NCBI GenBank assembly: GCA_963715575.1
Contig: OY970250.1
Coordinates: 1,860,001-1,924,000, forward strand
DNA length: 64,000 bases
Direction of reading: 5' to 3'
From: AC-32 sp963715575
GTDB taxonomy: Bacteria; Actinomycetota; Thermoleophilia; Gaiellales; Gaiellaceae
In this document: positions 15,204 through 24,248 of the stretch, one piece after another
How positions within the stretch are numbered: the first letter of the stretch is position 1
Layout of the letters: the number at the start of each line of letters is the position of its first letter
Made by a program: the position numbers and the translations under genes
Notes under the pieces: model-generated
What the model saw: only the letters and a program-made list of their open reading frames with translations
Database searches by the model: none
What the model was told of the DNA's origin: nothing

Positions 15204-18200
15204 GTGAGCCCAGAAGACCAGGCTGTCTATTTCAACGCCGTTCCGCTGTTCGTCCTGGCGGGCGCGTACCTAATGGTGACCGCCGCCCTTGCGCCGACGC
15301 TCTGGCGCGAGCGGCACCGCGTGACCGTCACGGACGTCGGGCTCGCGGCGATCTTCCCGGCGATCGGGATCGCGGCGGCGATCTTCGCCACCGAGGTGCT
15401 GCGCGACCGCGCCCCGATCGGCGGCCACGTCTGGCCGGCCTTCGTGGCGACCCTCGTCGCGCTGGTGCCGGCGCTGATCTTCCTGCGCCGCTGGAGCGAG
15501 CCCGCCGGCGTGGTGATGAGCGGCGCTCGCGCGCGTGAAGCAGAAGAGCTCGTCGGCGTACGCGATCGTGAGCTGGACTCGGTCGCGCGGATCGTCAACG
15601 CGCTCGCGCGGATCCAGGAGCCTGCCGACGCCGCCCGCGTCCTGCTCGACGAGGTCGAGGGGCTGATCGGCACCGACTTCAACGCGCTCGCGCTCGTCAA
15701 CCAGGACGAGGACGAGGCGGTCGGCCTCCTGGCGCGCTCCTCTGGCGAGGACCTCGCCTGGTGGAGCGAGGTACGCGTGCACCTGCACAACGAGCCCTCC
15801 GGGATCGCGAGCGCGTTCTTCGAGGCTGCGCCCGTCTCGGTCTACGACATCGAGTCGTCGACGCTCGTGAGCAAGCGGCTGGCGCAAACCGCCAGGGCGA
15901 AGAGTGCCGTCTTCGTGCCGCTGATCGTCGAGGAGCGCGTGATCGGCGTGCTGATCGCCGCGACCACCGGTGAGCGGCGAGCCTTCGTCACGGAGGAGGT
16001 GCGCTTGATGGAGGCGCTTGCCGGCGAGGCCGCGATCGCGCTCGACCGCACCCGCTCCGCCTCCGCGCTCGACCGGGCGCTCGCGCGTGAGCGGCTGGTG
16101 GCGAAGATCTCGCGCCGCGTCCGCTCCGTGCACGACTTGGACGCGATCACGCGCGTCGCCGTGACCGAGACCGGCCGTGCGATCGCAGCCTCGCGCTGCT
16201 TCATCCGGCTCGGCGAAGCGGGCGAGGCGATGCCCATCCGCGCCGAGTGGTGGGCGGACGGGCTCGAGCCGATCGGCGACGCGGTCGCGGGCCTGCCGGT
16301 CTCGAACCTGGCCGGGCGCGAGCGGCGCACGGTCGCCATCCCCGACGTGCTCGACGCCCCCGAGCTCGGCGATCCGTCCCTGGGCAGCGTCGAGAGCCTG
16401 TCGCGTCTCGGCACGCGCGCCGTGCTCGCCACGCCGGTGATCGTCTTCGACCGCATGATCGGCGTGCTCGCGCTGCACCGGCCGGAGCCGCGGGCGTGGT
16501 CGTCCGGCGACGTCGCCCTGGCCGAGGCGGTCGCCCGCGAGCTCGGGCTGGCGCTGCATTCCGCCCGGCTGCTGGACGAGAACGAGCGCCGGCTCGGCGA
16601 GCAGGCGGCGCTCCTGAAGGCCGCCCAGACGGTGACCAGCGAGCTCGAGCTCGACGCGGTGCTGCAGCGGCTCGTCGACGAGGTGGCCGAGCTGCTCCGG
16701 GCCGAGGCGGTCGACTGCTTCCTGCTGGACCAGCAGCGGGGGGTGCTGCGCTGCGCGGCGGTGCACGGCTCGCTCGAAGGCATCGTCGGCTTCGAGTTCC
16801 CTGCCGACCGGGGCCTTTCCGGTCGCGCGATCGCCCGCGGGCGGCCGGTGCTCTCCGACGACTACGCGAATCTCCCCGAAGCTGTCCCGCACCCGGGCTA
16901 CGAGGGCTTCCGCAGCGCGATCGTGGCGCCGATGCGCTGGTCGGGCGAGGTGATGGGCATCCTCGGCGTCGGCACGCGTGACGAGGCGCGGCGGTTCACC
17001 CAGGCCGACGCGGGGCTGCTCGAGGCGTTCGCCAACCTCGCCGCGCTCGCCCTCCGCAACGCGGAGAGCTTCGCCGAGCGGACGCGCCAGGCGCGGATCC
17101 AGCGCGGCTTCTACCGGATCGCCGCCGTGCTCGGCCAGCCGATCTCGCGTGAGGAGACCTTCGACGCCCTGGCCCAGGCCGCCTCCGACGCGCTCGGCGG
17201 GGGCAGCGCGGCCGTGCTGATGCCACGGGAGGACGACCTGCGGCTGGACGGCATGCACAACCTCCCGGGCCTGCTGGTGCAGTTCCTCGAGGACGGCCTC
17301 GGCGACCCGACCGGGCCCCTCCGCGCGGCCGCGCGCAACGGGCGCGTGCTCGCCGCGCCGCGCCTCGAGGACGACGAGCGCTTCGACGAGGAGTGGCGGA
17401 AAATCGCCCGCGAGAGCGGCTACGGCGCCCTGCTGGCGGTGCCGGTCGAGGCACCGCGTACCGACGAGTGCGCGCTCGTGCTCGTCTTCTTCGCCGAGGA
17501 GCGCCGCTTCGCCGACGACGACCTCGAGCTCGCCCGCAACCTCGCGGGAGCGGCCCGCGGCGCGCTCGAGCGCAGCGAGCTGTTCGAGGTCGAGCGCCGC
17601 GCCCGCGGCCTGGCGCAACAGCTCGCACGCACCGGTTCGCAGCTGGCCACCGAGCTCGACCCGGCCGCCGTGCTTAACGAGGTCGTCCGCCAGGCGCCGG
17701 CGTTGCTCGCTGCCGACGCCGCCGTGATCCGCCTGCTCGCCGGCGATGAGCTGGTCGCGGCGGCGGGCAGCGGCGAGGAGGTGCAGGACGTGCTCGACTC
17801 GCGCGTCGCCTCGACCGCGCGCCTCGCCGGCGACGCCGTGCAGTCGCGGGCGCCGGTCGCGGTCACGGACGCCCGCGAGGACCAGCGCCTGCTGCAGGCC
17901 GATCCGATGCTGGCCGGCGGCTACGCCTCCTGCGTGGCCGCGCCGCTCGTGGGGCCCGAAGGAGCCGTCCAGGGCGTGCTCTCGGTCTACTGCCGCGCCC
18001 CGCGGGCCTGGCGGGAGGAGGAGATCGAGGCGCTGTCGGCCTTTGCCGGCAACGCGTCGGCCGCGCTCTCGAGCGCCGAGCTCTACCAGAGCGTCGCCCT
18101 GGAGAAGGAGCGCAGCGTCGCGATCCTCGCCAACATCGCCGACGGGATCGTCGCCGTCGACCGCGAGGGCGAGGTCGTGCTCTGGAACGGGGCCGCCGAG

Positions 18201-19148
18201 CGCATCACCGGCGTCCCCGGCGAGGACGCGCTCGGCCACCCGCCGAGTGAGGTCCTGCAACGCGAGCTCGAGTCGGGCGAGGACGTGCCCGCCGGCGAGC
18301 GGCTCGTCTCGCTGCGGCGCGGCGGGGAGGATGTCTGGCTCTCGCTGACCGAGGCCGTGATGCGCGACCCCGCGGGCGCCGTCGCCGGCCGCATCTTCGC
18401 CTTCCGCGACATCTCCGCCGAGCGGGTCGTGGAGCAGATGAAGTCCGAGTTCGTCTCGAACGTCTCCCGCGAGCTGCGCTCGCCGCTGACCTCGATCTAC
18501 GGCTTCGCCGAGACGCTGCTCCGCGACGACGTGCTCTTCGGCGAGGAGGAGCGCACCACGTTCCTGGGCTACATCGCGTCCGAGGCCGGGCGCCTGACCT
18601 CGATCGTCGACCGCCTGCTCGCGGTCGCGCAGCTCGACTCCGGCGACCTCCAGGTGCAGCTCGGGGCCACCGACGTCGGCGAGGTCGTGGCCGAGGTGGT
18701 CGCCGCCGCCAAGCAGTCGCTCGTGCTCGACGGCCACGAGTTCGTGCTCGACCTGCCGCCAGAGCCGCTGGCCGCGGCCGCCGACCGCGAGAAACTGCGG
18801 CAGATCGTGATGGACCTCGTCGAGAATGCCGTCAAGTACTCGCCCGGGGGCGGCACCGTGCGGGTCGCTGCCCGCCGCCGCGACGACAGCGTGGAGGTGA
18901 GCGTGGACGACGAGGGCATCGGCATCCCGCAGTCGGAGCAGAGCCGGATCTTCGCGAAGTTCTACCGGGCCGAGAGCAGCGGCCGCGACCTCGCGAGCGG
19001 TGGCACCGGCCTCGGGCTCTTCATCGCCAAGGAGCTGCTCGCCGCCATGCACGGCCGCATCTCGGTGCGCTCGGTGGAGGGCGAAGGCTCGAGCTTCGTC
19101 TTCTCGCTGCCGATCTCCACCTCGCCGGTTCTCAGCGAGCGCGAATGA
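15204..19148 (+). CDS. Membrane sensor histidine kinase with multiple GAF domains and a PAS domain, lacking the H-box histidine
   Basis: A 1314-residue protein: three N-terminal membrane helices (to residue 96), about five GAF domains (residues 130-955), a PAS domain (ANIADGIVAVDREGEVVLWNG, near 975), a dimerisation/phosphoacceptor helix and a HATPase_c domain. The ATP site is intact: N-box DLVENAVKYS, G1 DEGIGIP, G2 GTGLGLFIAK. The H-box, normally SHELRTPL, reads SRELRSPL with Arg at residue 1089 (codon CGC at 18468), so the phospho-accepting His is absent. The receiver protein encoded 46 bases downstream is the likely partner. Either the kinase works without autophosphorylation here or it is a sensor pseudokinase. 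Confidence 0.88.
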   Translation: MSPEDQAVYFNAVPLFVLAGAYLMVTAALAPTLWRERHRVTVTDVGLAAIFPAIGIAAAIFATEVLRDRAPIGGHVWPAFVATLVALVPALIFLRRWSEPAGVVMSGARAREAEELVGVRDRELDSVARIVNALARIQEPADAARVLLDEVEGLIGTDFNALALVNQDEDEAVGLLARSSGEDLAWWSEVRVHLHNEPSGIASAFFEAAPVSVYDIESSTLVSKRLAQTARAKSAVFVPLIVEERVIGVLIAATTGERRAFVTEEVRLMEALAGEAAIALDRTRSASALDRALARERLVAKISRRVRSVHDLDAITRVAVTETGRAIAASRCFIRLGEAGEAMPIRAEWWADGLEPIGDAVAGLPVSNLAGRERRTVAIPDVLDAPELGDPSLGSVESLSRLGTRAVLATPVIVFDRMIGVLALHRPEPRAWSSGDVALAEAVARELGLALHSARLLDENERRLGEQAALLKAAQTVTSELELDAVLQRLVDEVAELLRAEAVDCFLLDQQRGVLRCAAVHGSLEGIVGFEFPADRGLSGRAIARGRPVLSDDYANLPEAVPHPGYEGFRSAIVAPMRWSGEVMGILGVGTRDEARRFTQADAGLLEAFANLAALALRNAESFAERTRQARIQRGFYRIAAVLGQPISREETFDALAQAASDALGGGSAAVLMPREDDLRLDGMHNLPGLLVQFLEDGLGDPTGPLRAAARNGRVLAAPRLEDDERFDEEWRKIARESGYGALLAVPVEAPRTDECALVLVFFAEERRFADDDLELARNLAGAARGALERSELFEVERRARGLAQQLARTGSQLATELDPAAVLNEVVRQAPALLAADAAVIRLLAGDELVAAAGSGEEVQDVLDSRVASTARLAGDAVQSRAPVAVTDAREDQRLLQADPMLAGGYASCVAAPLVGPEGAVQGVLSVYCRAPRAWREEEIEALSAFAGNASAALSSAELYQSVALEKERSVAILANIADGIVAVDREGEVVLWNGAAERITGVPGEDALGHPPSEVLQRELESGEDVPAGERLVSLRRGGEDVWLSLTEAVMRDPAGAVAGRIFAFRDISAERVVEQMKSEFVSNVSRELRSPLTSIYGFAETLLRDDVLFGEEERTTFLGYIASEAGRLTSIVDRLLAVAQLDSGDLQVQLGATDVGEVVAEVVAAAKQSLVLDGHEFVLDLPPEPLAAAADREKLRQIVMDLVENAVKYSPGGGTVRVAARRRDDSVEVSVDDEGIGIPQSEQSRIFAKFYRAESSGRDLASGGTGLGLFIAKELLAAMHGRISVRSVEGEGSSFVFSLPISTSPVLSERE

Positions 19149-19194
19149 ATCGGGCTGCGAACGGGTATAGGCAGGCCTTCGAAAGAGAGGGCGA

Positions 19195-19638
19195 ATGACC
19201 CGGGTACTGGTAATCGACGACGAGGCACCCATCCGCCTCCTCTGCCGCGTGAACCTCGAGGCGGAGGGAATGCAGGTGCTCGAGGCGAGCGACGGGCCGA
19301 CGGGCCTCGAGAAGGCGCGCAACGACGAGCCCGACGTGATCCTGCTCGACGTGATGATGCCCGGCCTCGACGGCTGGCAGGTCGCCGAAGAGCTGATCGA
19401 CGGCGAGCGCACGAACGCGATCCCGATCGTCTTCCTGACCGCCCGCGCCGAGGCGCGCGACCGGGCCCGCGGGCTCGACCTCGGCGGGATCGACTACGTC
19501 ACGAAGCCGTTCAACCCGGTCGAGCTGGCGCCGCTCGTCCGCGAGCTGATCGACCGCGTCTACCGCGGCGAGCGCGACGACCTGCGCCGCGAGAAGCTCG
19601 CCGAGCTGCGCGACCTGCTCGACCCGCCGGCGGCCTAG
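19195..19638 (+). CDS. Response regulator consisting of a receiver domain
   Basis: A 147-residue CheY-like protein with the acidic pocket D8-D9, phospho-acceptor D52 in ILLDVMMPG, the conserved Thr in FLTARAE and Lys in VTKPF. After residue 125 there is only a short charged helix and no DNA-binding output domain, so it probably signals by protein contact. GAGAGGGCGA before the ATG is a good ribosome-binding site. It follows the multi-GAF kinase and is presumably its partner, although that kinase lacks the usual donor histidine. Confidence 0.9.
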   Translation: MTRVLVIDDEAPIRLLCRVNLEAEGMQVLEASDGPTGLEKARNDEPDVILLDVMMPGLDGWQVAEELIDGERTNAIPIVFLTARAEARDRARGLDLGGIDYVTKPFNPVELAPLVRELIDRVYRGERDDLRREKLAELRDLLDPPAA

Positions 19639-19647
19639 CCTCTTTAC

Positions 19648-20127
19648 CTAGCGCCCGGCGAAGTCGGTCGTCACCATCAGGGTGTGGCGGTGCCCGGCGA
19701 AGCAGCCGCGCAGCGCGCCGACGCCGACGATGCGGTAGCCCGGGTGCAACAGGTTCGCGCGGTGCTCGGGGCTCGCGAGCCACATCCGCAGGATCGTGCG
19801 GGCGGCGCCGAGCCGGCCCTGGCCCCACGCGAGGTTCTCGCCGACGCGCTTCGCGTGGACGCCGGTGCGTCGGATCCGCGCGTTGAAGGCGCCGTGGGCG
19901 AAGGTGCCGGTGCGGAGCATGCGCGAGCTGTGCCAGCGCGCCGCACGCTCGAGTCTCGCGTCGGCGCGCAGCGGCCGCAGCCCGTTCGCGACGCGCACCT
20001 CGTTCATGGCGGTCAGCAAGGACGACTCCGGGTGAGTCAGCGTCGCGGTCGAAGCCGCGTCGGCGGCTCCGGCCAAGCTGAGTGCGGTGACGACGGCGGC
20101 CACCCCGGTCCCTACTCGTCTGGCCAC
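19648..20127 (-). CDS. Secreted CAP-domain (SCP/PR1-like) protein
   Basis: About 159 residues: an N-terminal signal peptide (TGVAAVVTALSLAGAADA) and a CAP domain with LLTAMNEVRVANGLRPL, ARWHSSRM, VGENLAWGQG and WLASPEHRANLLHP, the family's conserved His and Glu positions. Bacterial CAP proteins are secreted and mostly of unknown role. GTG 20127 gives a compact signal peptide; a TTG at 20148 would add seven residues. It is a distant paralogue of the protein at 32816-33352. It is convergent with the response regulator gene. Confidence 0.87.
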   Translation of the reverse strand: MARRVGTGVAAVVTALSLAGAADAASTATLTHPESSLLTAMNEVRVANGLRPLRADARLERAARWHSSRMLRTGTFAHGAFNARIRRTGVHAKRVGENLAWGQGRLGAARTILRMWLASPEHRANLLHPGYRIVGVGALRGCFAGHRHTLMVTTDFAGR

Positions 20128-20234
20128 GAGTGCGGAGCATGTAAGCAAAGGTTTCGGACGAAAGCCGCGCGAAACTGTGACAAATGTGATTTGAAACAGC
20201 GAAAGGCTGCGCTAACACCGCAAAGTTCCCGGGC

Positions 20235-20240
20235 TACACT
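20235..20240 (+). promoter_or_regulatory. -10 box of tRNA-Pro
   Basis: TACACT lies seven bases before the mature 5' end of tRNA-Pro, so little or no 5' leader would need removal. A -35 box is not clear. Confidence 0.4.
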
Positions 20241-20247
20241 CAGGAAG

Positions 20248-20322
20248 CGGGACGTAGCGCAGCCTGGTTAGCGCGCCTGCTTTGGGAGCAGGAGGCCGGC
20301 GGTTCGAATCCGCCCGTCCCGA
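20248..20322 (+). tRNA. tRNA-Pro (anticodon TGG)
   Basis: A complete cloverleaf: acceptor CGGGACG pairs with CGTCCCG, D-arm GCGC/GCGC, anticodon stem CCTGC/GCAGG around loop TTTGGGA (anticodon TGG), and T-arm GGCGG/CCGCC with TTCGAAT. Discriminator is A and CCA is not encoded. The cyclase-like gene on the other strand ends two bases beyond it. Confidence 0.95.
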
Positions 20323-20323
20323 T

Positions 20324-23300
20324 CTAGATAGGTATTTCGGGCGTGGTGACGACGCCTAGCCGCGCCAGCAGACCGCGCGCCTCCGCGGCCTCGGCCGTTG
20401 CGTTGACCCCCTCGCGCGTCTTCAGGTCGCCGATCGCCCCGAGCGTCACGGCCAGCTCGTAGGTCTCGTCGGCCGCGCGCGCGAGCTCGAGGCTCTGCTC
20501 GAAGGCGGCCAGCGCCTCCTCGGTCCGCCCGAGCTGCTGCAGGGCATAGCCGCGGATGCGGTGCGCGAGCGCGTTCTGGAGCGAGCCGCCGCCGGACTCG
20601 CGGATCCCGGCCAGCGCGGCCTCGACTTCCTCGAGCGCCTCGTCCGGCTTCCGGGCGAGTACGGCCCACTCGGCGAGACGGGCCTTCACCTCTTCGACCA
20701 GGCTCGCCGAGCTGATCTCGTCCGCGATCCCGAGCGCCTCGTTCAGCAGCCGGCGCGCGTCGTCCAGCTCACCCCCGCGGGCCGAGATCCGCCCGAGGTT
20801 CGAGAGCGCGTGCGTCAGCAACAGGCGGTGGCCGGCGTTCGCGAACACCTCGCGGGCTTCCTCGGCCAGCATGGCTGCGGTCGTCAGGTAGCCCTGGTCG
20901 GACTTGATCTCGCCGATGTTGTTCGTGATCGTCGCCGCGCCGACGACGTCGCCGATCCGCTCGCGCAGCGCCTTGCTGCGGTCGTAGTGCTCGAGCGCCT
21001 CCTGCCAGCGCCCCTCGTAGTAGGCATCGACGCCGAGGTTGTTGAGGACGTTCGCCTGCCCGAGCAGGTCGCCGATCTCTTCGTAGATCGGCAGCGCGAG
21101 CCCGCGCAGCGCCGCGCGCTCGGGGCTCCGGTTCGAGATGTAGGCGAGGTGCATCAGGTAGTAGGCGTGCGCGAGCGCGGGCAGGTCGCCGGCCTCGCCC
21201 GCCTCCTCGGCCACGCGCCTGCACCAGCCGGCGCCGTCGACGAACTCACCCTGCCGCACGCGCACGCCCGCGTACGCGAGGGCCAGCTCGGAGCGCATGC
21301 GCCCTTGCTCGTCGGGCTCGAGCTCGTCGACGGAGCGGAGGCCGCGGTTGTACCAGCGCAGCGCCTCGGCGTAGCGCCCGAAGCGCTCGCGGATCACGCC
21401 CTCCTTCAGCAGCAGCCTCGGGTGCGTGTCCAGCTCGCGCGCCTTCGCGTACGCCTCCTCCGCGTCGGCGTAGAGGCCGGCGAGCTCGCTGACGTCGCCG
21501 AGCGCCTCCCAGGCGCGCGCCAGCTCGGCCGGGTCAAGCTCGAGCTGCGGCGCGAGGTCGACCGCGCGCCGGTAGAAGCCCGCCGCCTCGACGTTCGCGA
21601 ACTTCTCCTGCGCGCGCTCGCCGGCGACGAGCGAGTAGCGGTAGCTCTTCTCGGCATCGCCCGCGTGGAAGAAGTGCAGCGAGAGCAGCTCGGCGAACTC
21701 GCCGCGGCCTTCGCGCTCGAGCCGCTCGTAGGCCTCGCCGACCTTGGCGTGGAGCTCGCCGCGGCGCTTGTAGGAGAGACCCTCGTAGGCGGCGTCGCGG
21801 AAGAGCGCGTGGCGGAAGCGGAACGCGCCGGGCGTGTACGGGTCGCGCTCGACGAACTCGGCCAGCCGGTCCCATGCCTCCGAGTCGGCGGAGGCCTCGG
21901 AGTCGTCGGCCAGCACCTCGCCCACGAGCTCGGAGCTGAAGCTCGCCCCGAGCACCGCCGCGTAGCGCAGGAGCGCGCGGTCGCCCGGCTGAAGCTTGTC
22001 GATCCTCGTGGCCACGACCGCTTCGACGCTCTCCGGCAGCGCCTCCTCCTCGGGCGCGCCGGACGAGGCCACGAGCTCCTGCAGGAAGAGCGGGTTGCCG
22101 CCGGCCCGGCCGGCGATCGCCGCCGCCTCGTGCTGGAGAAGCCCCTGCGCCGCGGCCGCGCTGATCAGCTCCTGCGAGGCCTCCTCGTCGAGCGGCTGCA
22201 GCTGGATCGTCATCGCGGGAATCGGGGGTATGCCGTCGGCCGCCGAGAAGCCGCCCTCGACCGGCCGGCGGGTCACACACACGAGCCACGGTCGGGTGGA
22301 GACCTGCCCGCCGAGGTGGCGCAGGAGCTCGGCCGAGGCCTCGTCCATCCAGTGCACGTCCTCGATCACGAGCAGGGTCGGGCCCTCGAGCAGCTTCGCC
22401 AGCACCGACTCGACGACGCCGTGCAGCCGGGCCCGCCGGAAGGCCGGCTGAAGCTCCTCGACCTCCTTGGTCGGCTCGACGTGGACGTCGAGAGGCAGGG
22501 CGACGAGGGGAAGCCACGGGACGAGCTCGGGGTCGAGCTCGGCCACCCGCTCGCGCAGGGCGTCCGGGGCGGCGCCGTTCTGCGGCAGCTCCAGCAGCGA
22601 CCGCAGCAGCCCGCGGAAGGCGAAGTACGGCGTCGCCGCCTCGTACTGGGCGCACGCGGTCGTCACGGAGAGCAGGTCCGGCGCCTGCGCCTGGAGCTCC
22701 TCGACGAGCCGCGACTTGCCCATGCCGGGCTCGCCGATCAGCTCGACCAGGTTGCCGAAGCCCATCCGCACCGGTGCGAGCGCGGCGGAGAGGATCGTCA
22801 GTTCGCGCTCGCGACCGACGAACGGCAGCCGGCGCTCGGGCTCGGCCATGGCCGTGCCGGAGACGGCGACGATGTCGAAGGCCGTGACCGGCTCGGCGAT
22901 CCCCTTCAGCGTCAGCGGCTCGAGCTCGACCGTCTCGAAGGTACTGCGCGAGCGCTCGAGCAGGTCCGACGTGGTCAGCACCTGGCCGGGCTTGGCCTTG
23001 CCCATCAGCCTCGCGGCGAGCGCCGCCGTCTTGCCGAGGATCGTGTAGGTGCGCCGGAAGCGGGCACCGACCTCGCCCGCGAAGACGCGGCCGCGCGCAG
23101 TGCCGATCCGGAGCGAGAGCTCGGTCGAGAGGTCGCCGATCCCACGCGCGGTGCGGAGGATGCGCTCCTCGTCTTCCCCGGCGGTCTCGGGCGCGCCCGC
23201 GACCAGGATCATCTTGCCGCCGTCGGCGTCGATGTCGGTCTCGAGGAAGGTGACGCCGTGCTCGTCTGCGACCCGCTGGGCGCCCGTGACCAGCTCGTCG

Positions 23301-24130
23301 AGGGCCGCGGCGACCCGGTCGGCGCCGAACTCGGCCAGCAGCGCGTCGACACCGCCGAAGTGGACGAAGGCGACCGAGGCCTGTCGGTGCTCGGACTCGG
23401 CGCGGCCGTCCGCCACCACACGGCGGATCGGGCCGGGCACGCAGGCGGCGAGGTCGACGCCCTCGAGCGGCGGCAGAGGCTCGAAGCCACCGCCGGCGCC
23501 CGCGGGGGCCGTCAGCAGGCGTCCGCCCTCTTTCGCCTCACCCAGGATCTCGTCGGGCAGCGTGGCCGCGGTCTCGTCGCTGACGAGGATCTCGCCCGCC
23601 TCGGCACCGGACTCCATCGCGACGGTTCGCGTCACCCCGGGCCCGGTCAGCAGCAGCTCGCGGTGCGAGTCGCCGACGAGGAAGAAGTCGTAGCAGTCGG
23701 CGTGCACGCCGACGTGCATCTTCAGCGTCACCGGCCCGACCGAGGTCTGCGGCTCGCCGAGGTCGTCGAGCGCCTGCCGCATCCCGAAGGAGGCGTCGCA
23801 GGCGCGGGCGGCATGGTTCTCGCCCGTGAAGAAAAGCAGCAGTGCGTCGCCGCCGAACTTGAGCAACCCGCCGCCGGCGGCGTAGGCGACGTCGAGCAGG
23901 CGCTCGAAGGTGCGGTTCATCACCTCGGTCACCTCCTCGGCCCCGAGCTTGCCCTTCTGCGCGAGCCGCTCGTTCAGCGCGGTGAAGCCCGAGATGTCGA
24001 CGAAGGCGAGCGTGCCCTCGAGCCGGCGGTGCCGTGCCTCGGGCTCGACGCGCAGCCAGTCGACGACGACGCGCGGCACAAACGGCGTCAAGTCGACGAA
24101 AGATGAGCTGCTCTCAGGAACCGCGGTCAC
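20324..24130 (-). CDS. Tandem nucleotide-cyclase-like / AAA-type ATPase / TPR signalling protein
   Basis: A protein of about 1268 residues. The first class III cyclase-like domain has LAFVDISGFTALNERLAQKG and LKFGGDALLLFF (both metal Asp positions) but TRTVAME where Asn and Arg are expected. The second lacks the first metal Asp (VAFVHFGG) but keeps the Arg (LAARLMGKAKPGQVL). Next comes an NTPase with Walker A GEPGMGKS and Walker B LLVIEDVHWMDEAS, then many TPR helices. The order matches mammalian soluble adenylyl cyclase. GTG 24130 is preferred because it follows a GGAGG-rich stretch. It is divergent from the giant secreted protein gene. Confidence 0.87.
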   Translation of the reverse strand: MTAVPESSSSFVDLTPFVPRVVVDWLRVEPEARHRRLEGTLAFVDISGFTALNERLAQKGKLGAEEVTEVMNRTFERLLDVAYAAGGGLLKFGGDALLLFFTGENHAARACDASFGMRQALDDLGEPQTSVGPVTLKMHVGVHADCYDFFLVGDSHRELLLTGPGVTRTVAMESGAEAGEILVSDETAATLPDEILGEAKEGGRLLTAPAGAGGGFEPLPPLEGVDLAACVPGPIRRVVADGRAESEHRQASVAFVHFGGVDALLAEFGADRVAAALDELVTGAQRVADEHGVTFLETDIDADGGKMILVAGAPETAGEDEERILRTARGIGDLSTELSLRIGTARGRVFAGEVGARFRRTYTILGKTAALAARLMGKAKPGQVLTTSDLLERSRSTFETVELEPLTLKGIAEPVTAFDIVAVSGTAMAEPERRLPFVGRERELTILSAALAPVRMGFGNLVELIGEPGMGKSRLVEELQAQAPDLLSVTTACAQYEAATPYFAFRGLLRSLLELPQNGAAPDALRERVAELDPELVPWLPLVALPLDVHVEPTKEVEELQPAFRRARLHGVVESVLAKLLEGPTLLVIEDVHWMDEASAELLRHLGGQVSTRPWLVCVTRRPVEGGFSAADGIPPIPAMTIQLQPLDEEASQELISAAAAQGLLQHEAAAIAGRAGGNPLFLQELVASSGAPEEEALPESVEAVVATRIDKLQPGDRALLRYAAVLGASFSSELVGEVLADDSEASADSEAWDRLAEFVERDPYTPGAFRFRHALFRDAAYEGLSYKRRGELHAKVGEAYERLEREGRGEFAELLSLHFFHAGDAEKSYRYSLVAGERAQEKFANVEAAGFYRRAVDLAPQLELDPAELARAWEALGDVSELAGLYADAEEAYAKARELDTHPRLLLKEGVIRERFGRYAEALRWYNRGLRSVDELEPDEQGRMRSELALAYAGVRVRQGEFVDGAGWCRRVAEEAGEAGDLPALAHAYYLMHLAYISNRSPERAALRGLALPIYEEIGDLLGQANVLNNLGVDAYYEGRWQEALEHYDRSKALRERIGDVVGAATITNNIGEIKSDQGYLTTAAMLAEEAREVFANAGHRLLLTHALSNLGRISARGGELDDARRLLNEALGIADEISSASLVEEVKARLAEWAVLARKPDEALEEVEAALAGIRESGGGSLQNALAHRIRGYALQQLGRTEEALAAFEQSLELARAADETYELAVTLGAIGDLKTREGVNATAEAAEARGLLARLGVVTTPEIPI

Positions 24131-24172
24131 AAGCCCTCCGGCGCCTCCCTCGAAAACCCCTGCGCCGCTGAC

Positions 24173-24194
24173 GATTGTCGCATGGTTGACAATC
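24173..24194. promoter_or_regulatory. Perfect inverted repeat GATTGTC-N8-GACAATC
   Basis: Arms at 24173-24179 and 24188-24194 are perfectly complementary. The right arm overlaps the -35 box TTGACA (24186-24191) of the downstream gene. This is the expected position for a repressor or activator site between divergent genes. Confidence 0.55.
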
Positions 24195-24213
24195 TCCGCG
24201 AACGGCGTAGATT
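24186..24213 (+). promoter_or_regulatory. Promoter of the giant VWA/C25 gene
   Basis: TTGACA (24186-24191), a 16-base spacer and TAGATT (24208-24213). Transcription from about 24220 would leave a leader near 30 bases that contains the ribosome-binding site GGGAGAGGGA. Confidence 0.6.
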
Positions 24214-24248
24214 GGGGCCGCGGGTAGGACTGACGGGGAGAGGGACAG

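Noticed and set aside
14834..15538. Plus-strand frame crossing the gap into the kinase gene
   Set aside because: No ribosome-binding site, no domain and overlap with the well-supported kinase start.
15270..19412. Long minus-strand frame opposite the sensor kinase
   Set aside because: Same antisense effect; no recognisable domain, while the plus strand has clear GAF, PAS and HATPase motifs.
20561..24106. Long open frame opposite the cyclase/AAA/TPR gene
   Set aside because: It mirrors the real gene: composition is Arg/Val/Glu-rich low complexity without domains. High GC makes antisense stop codons rare.
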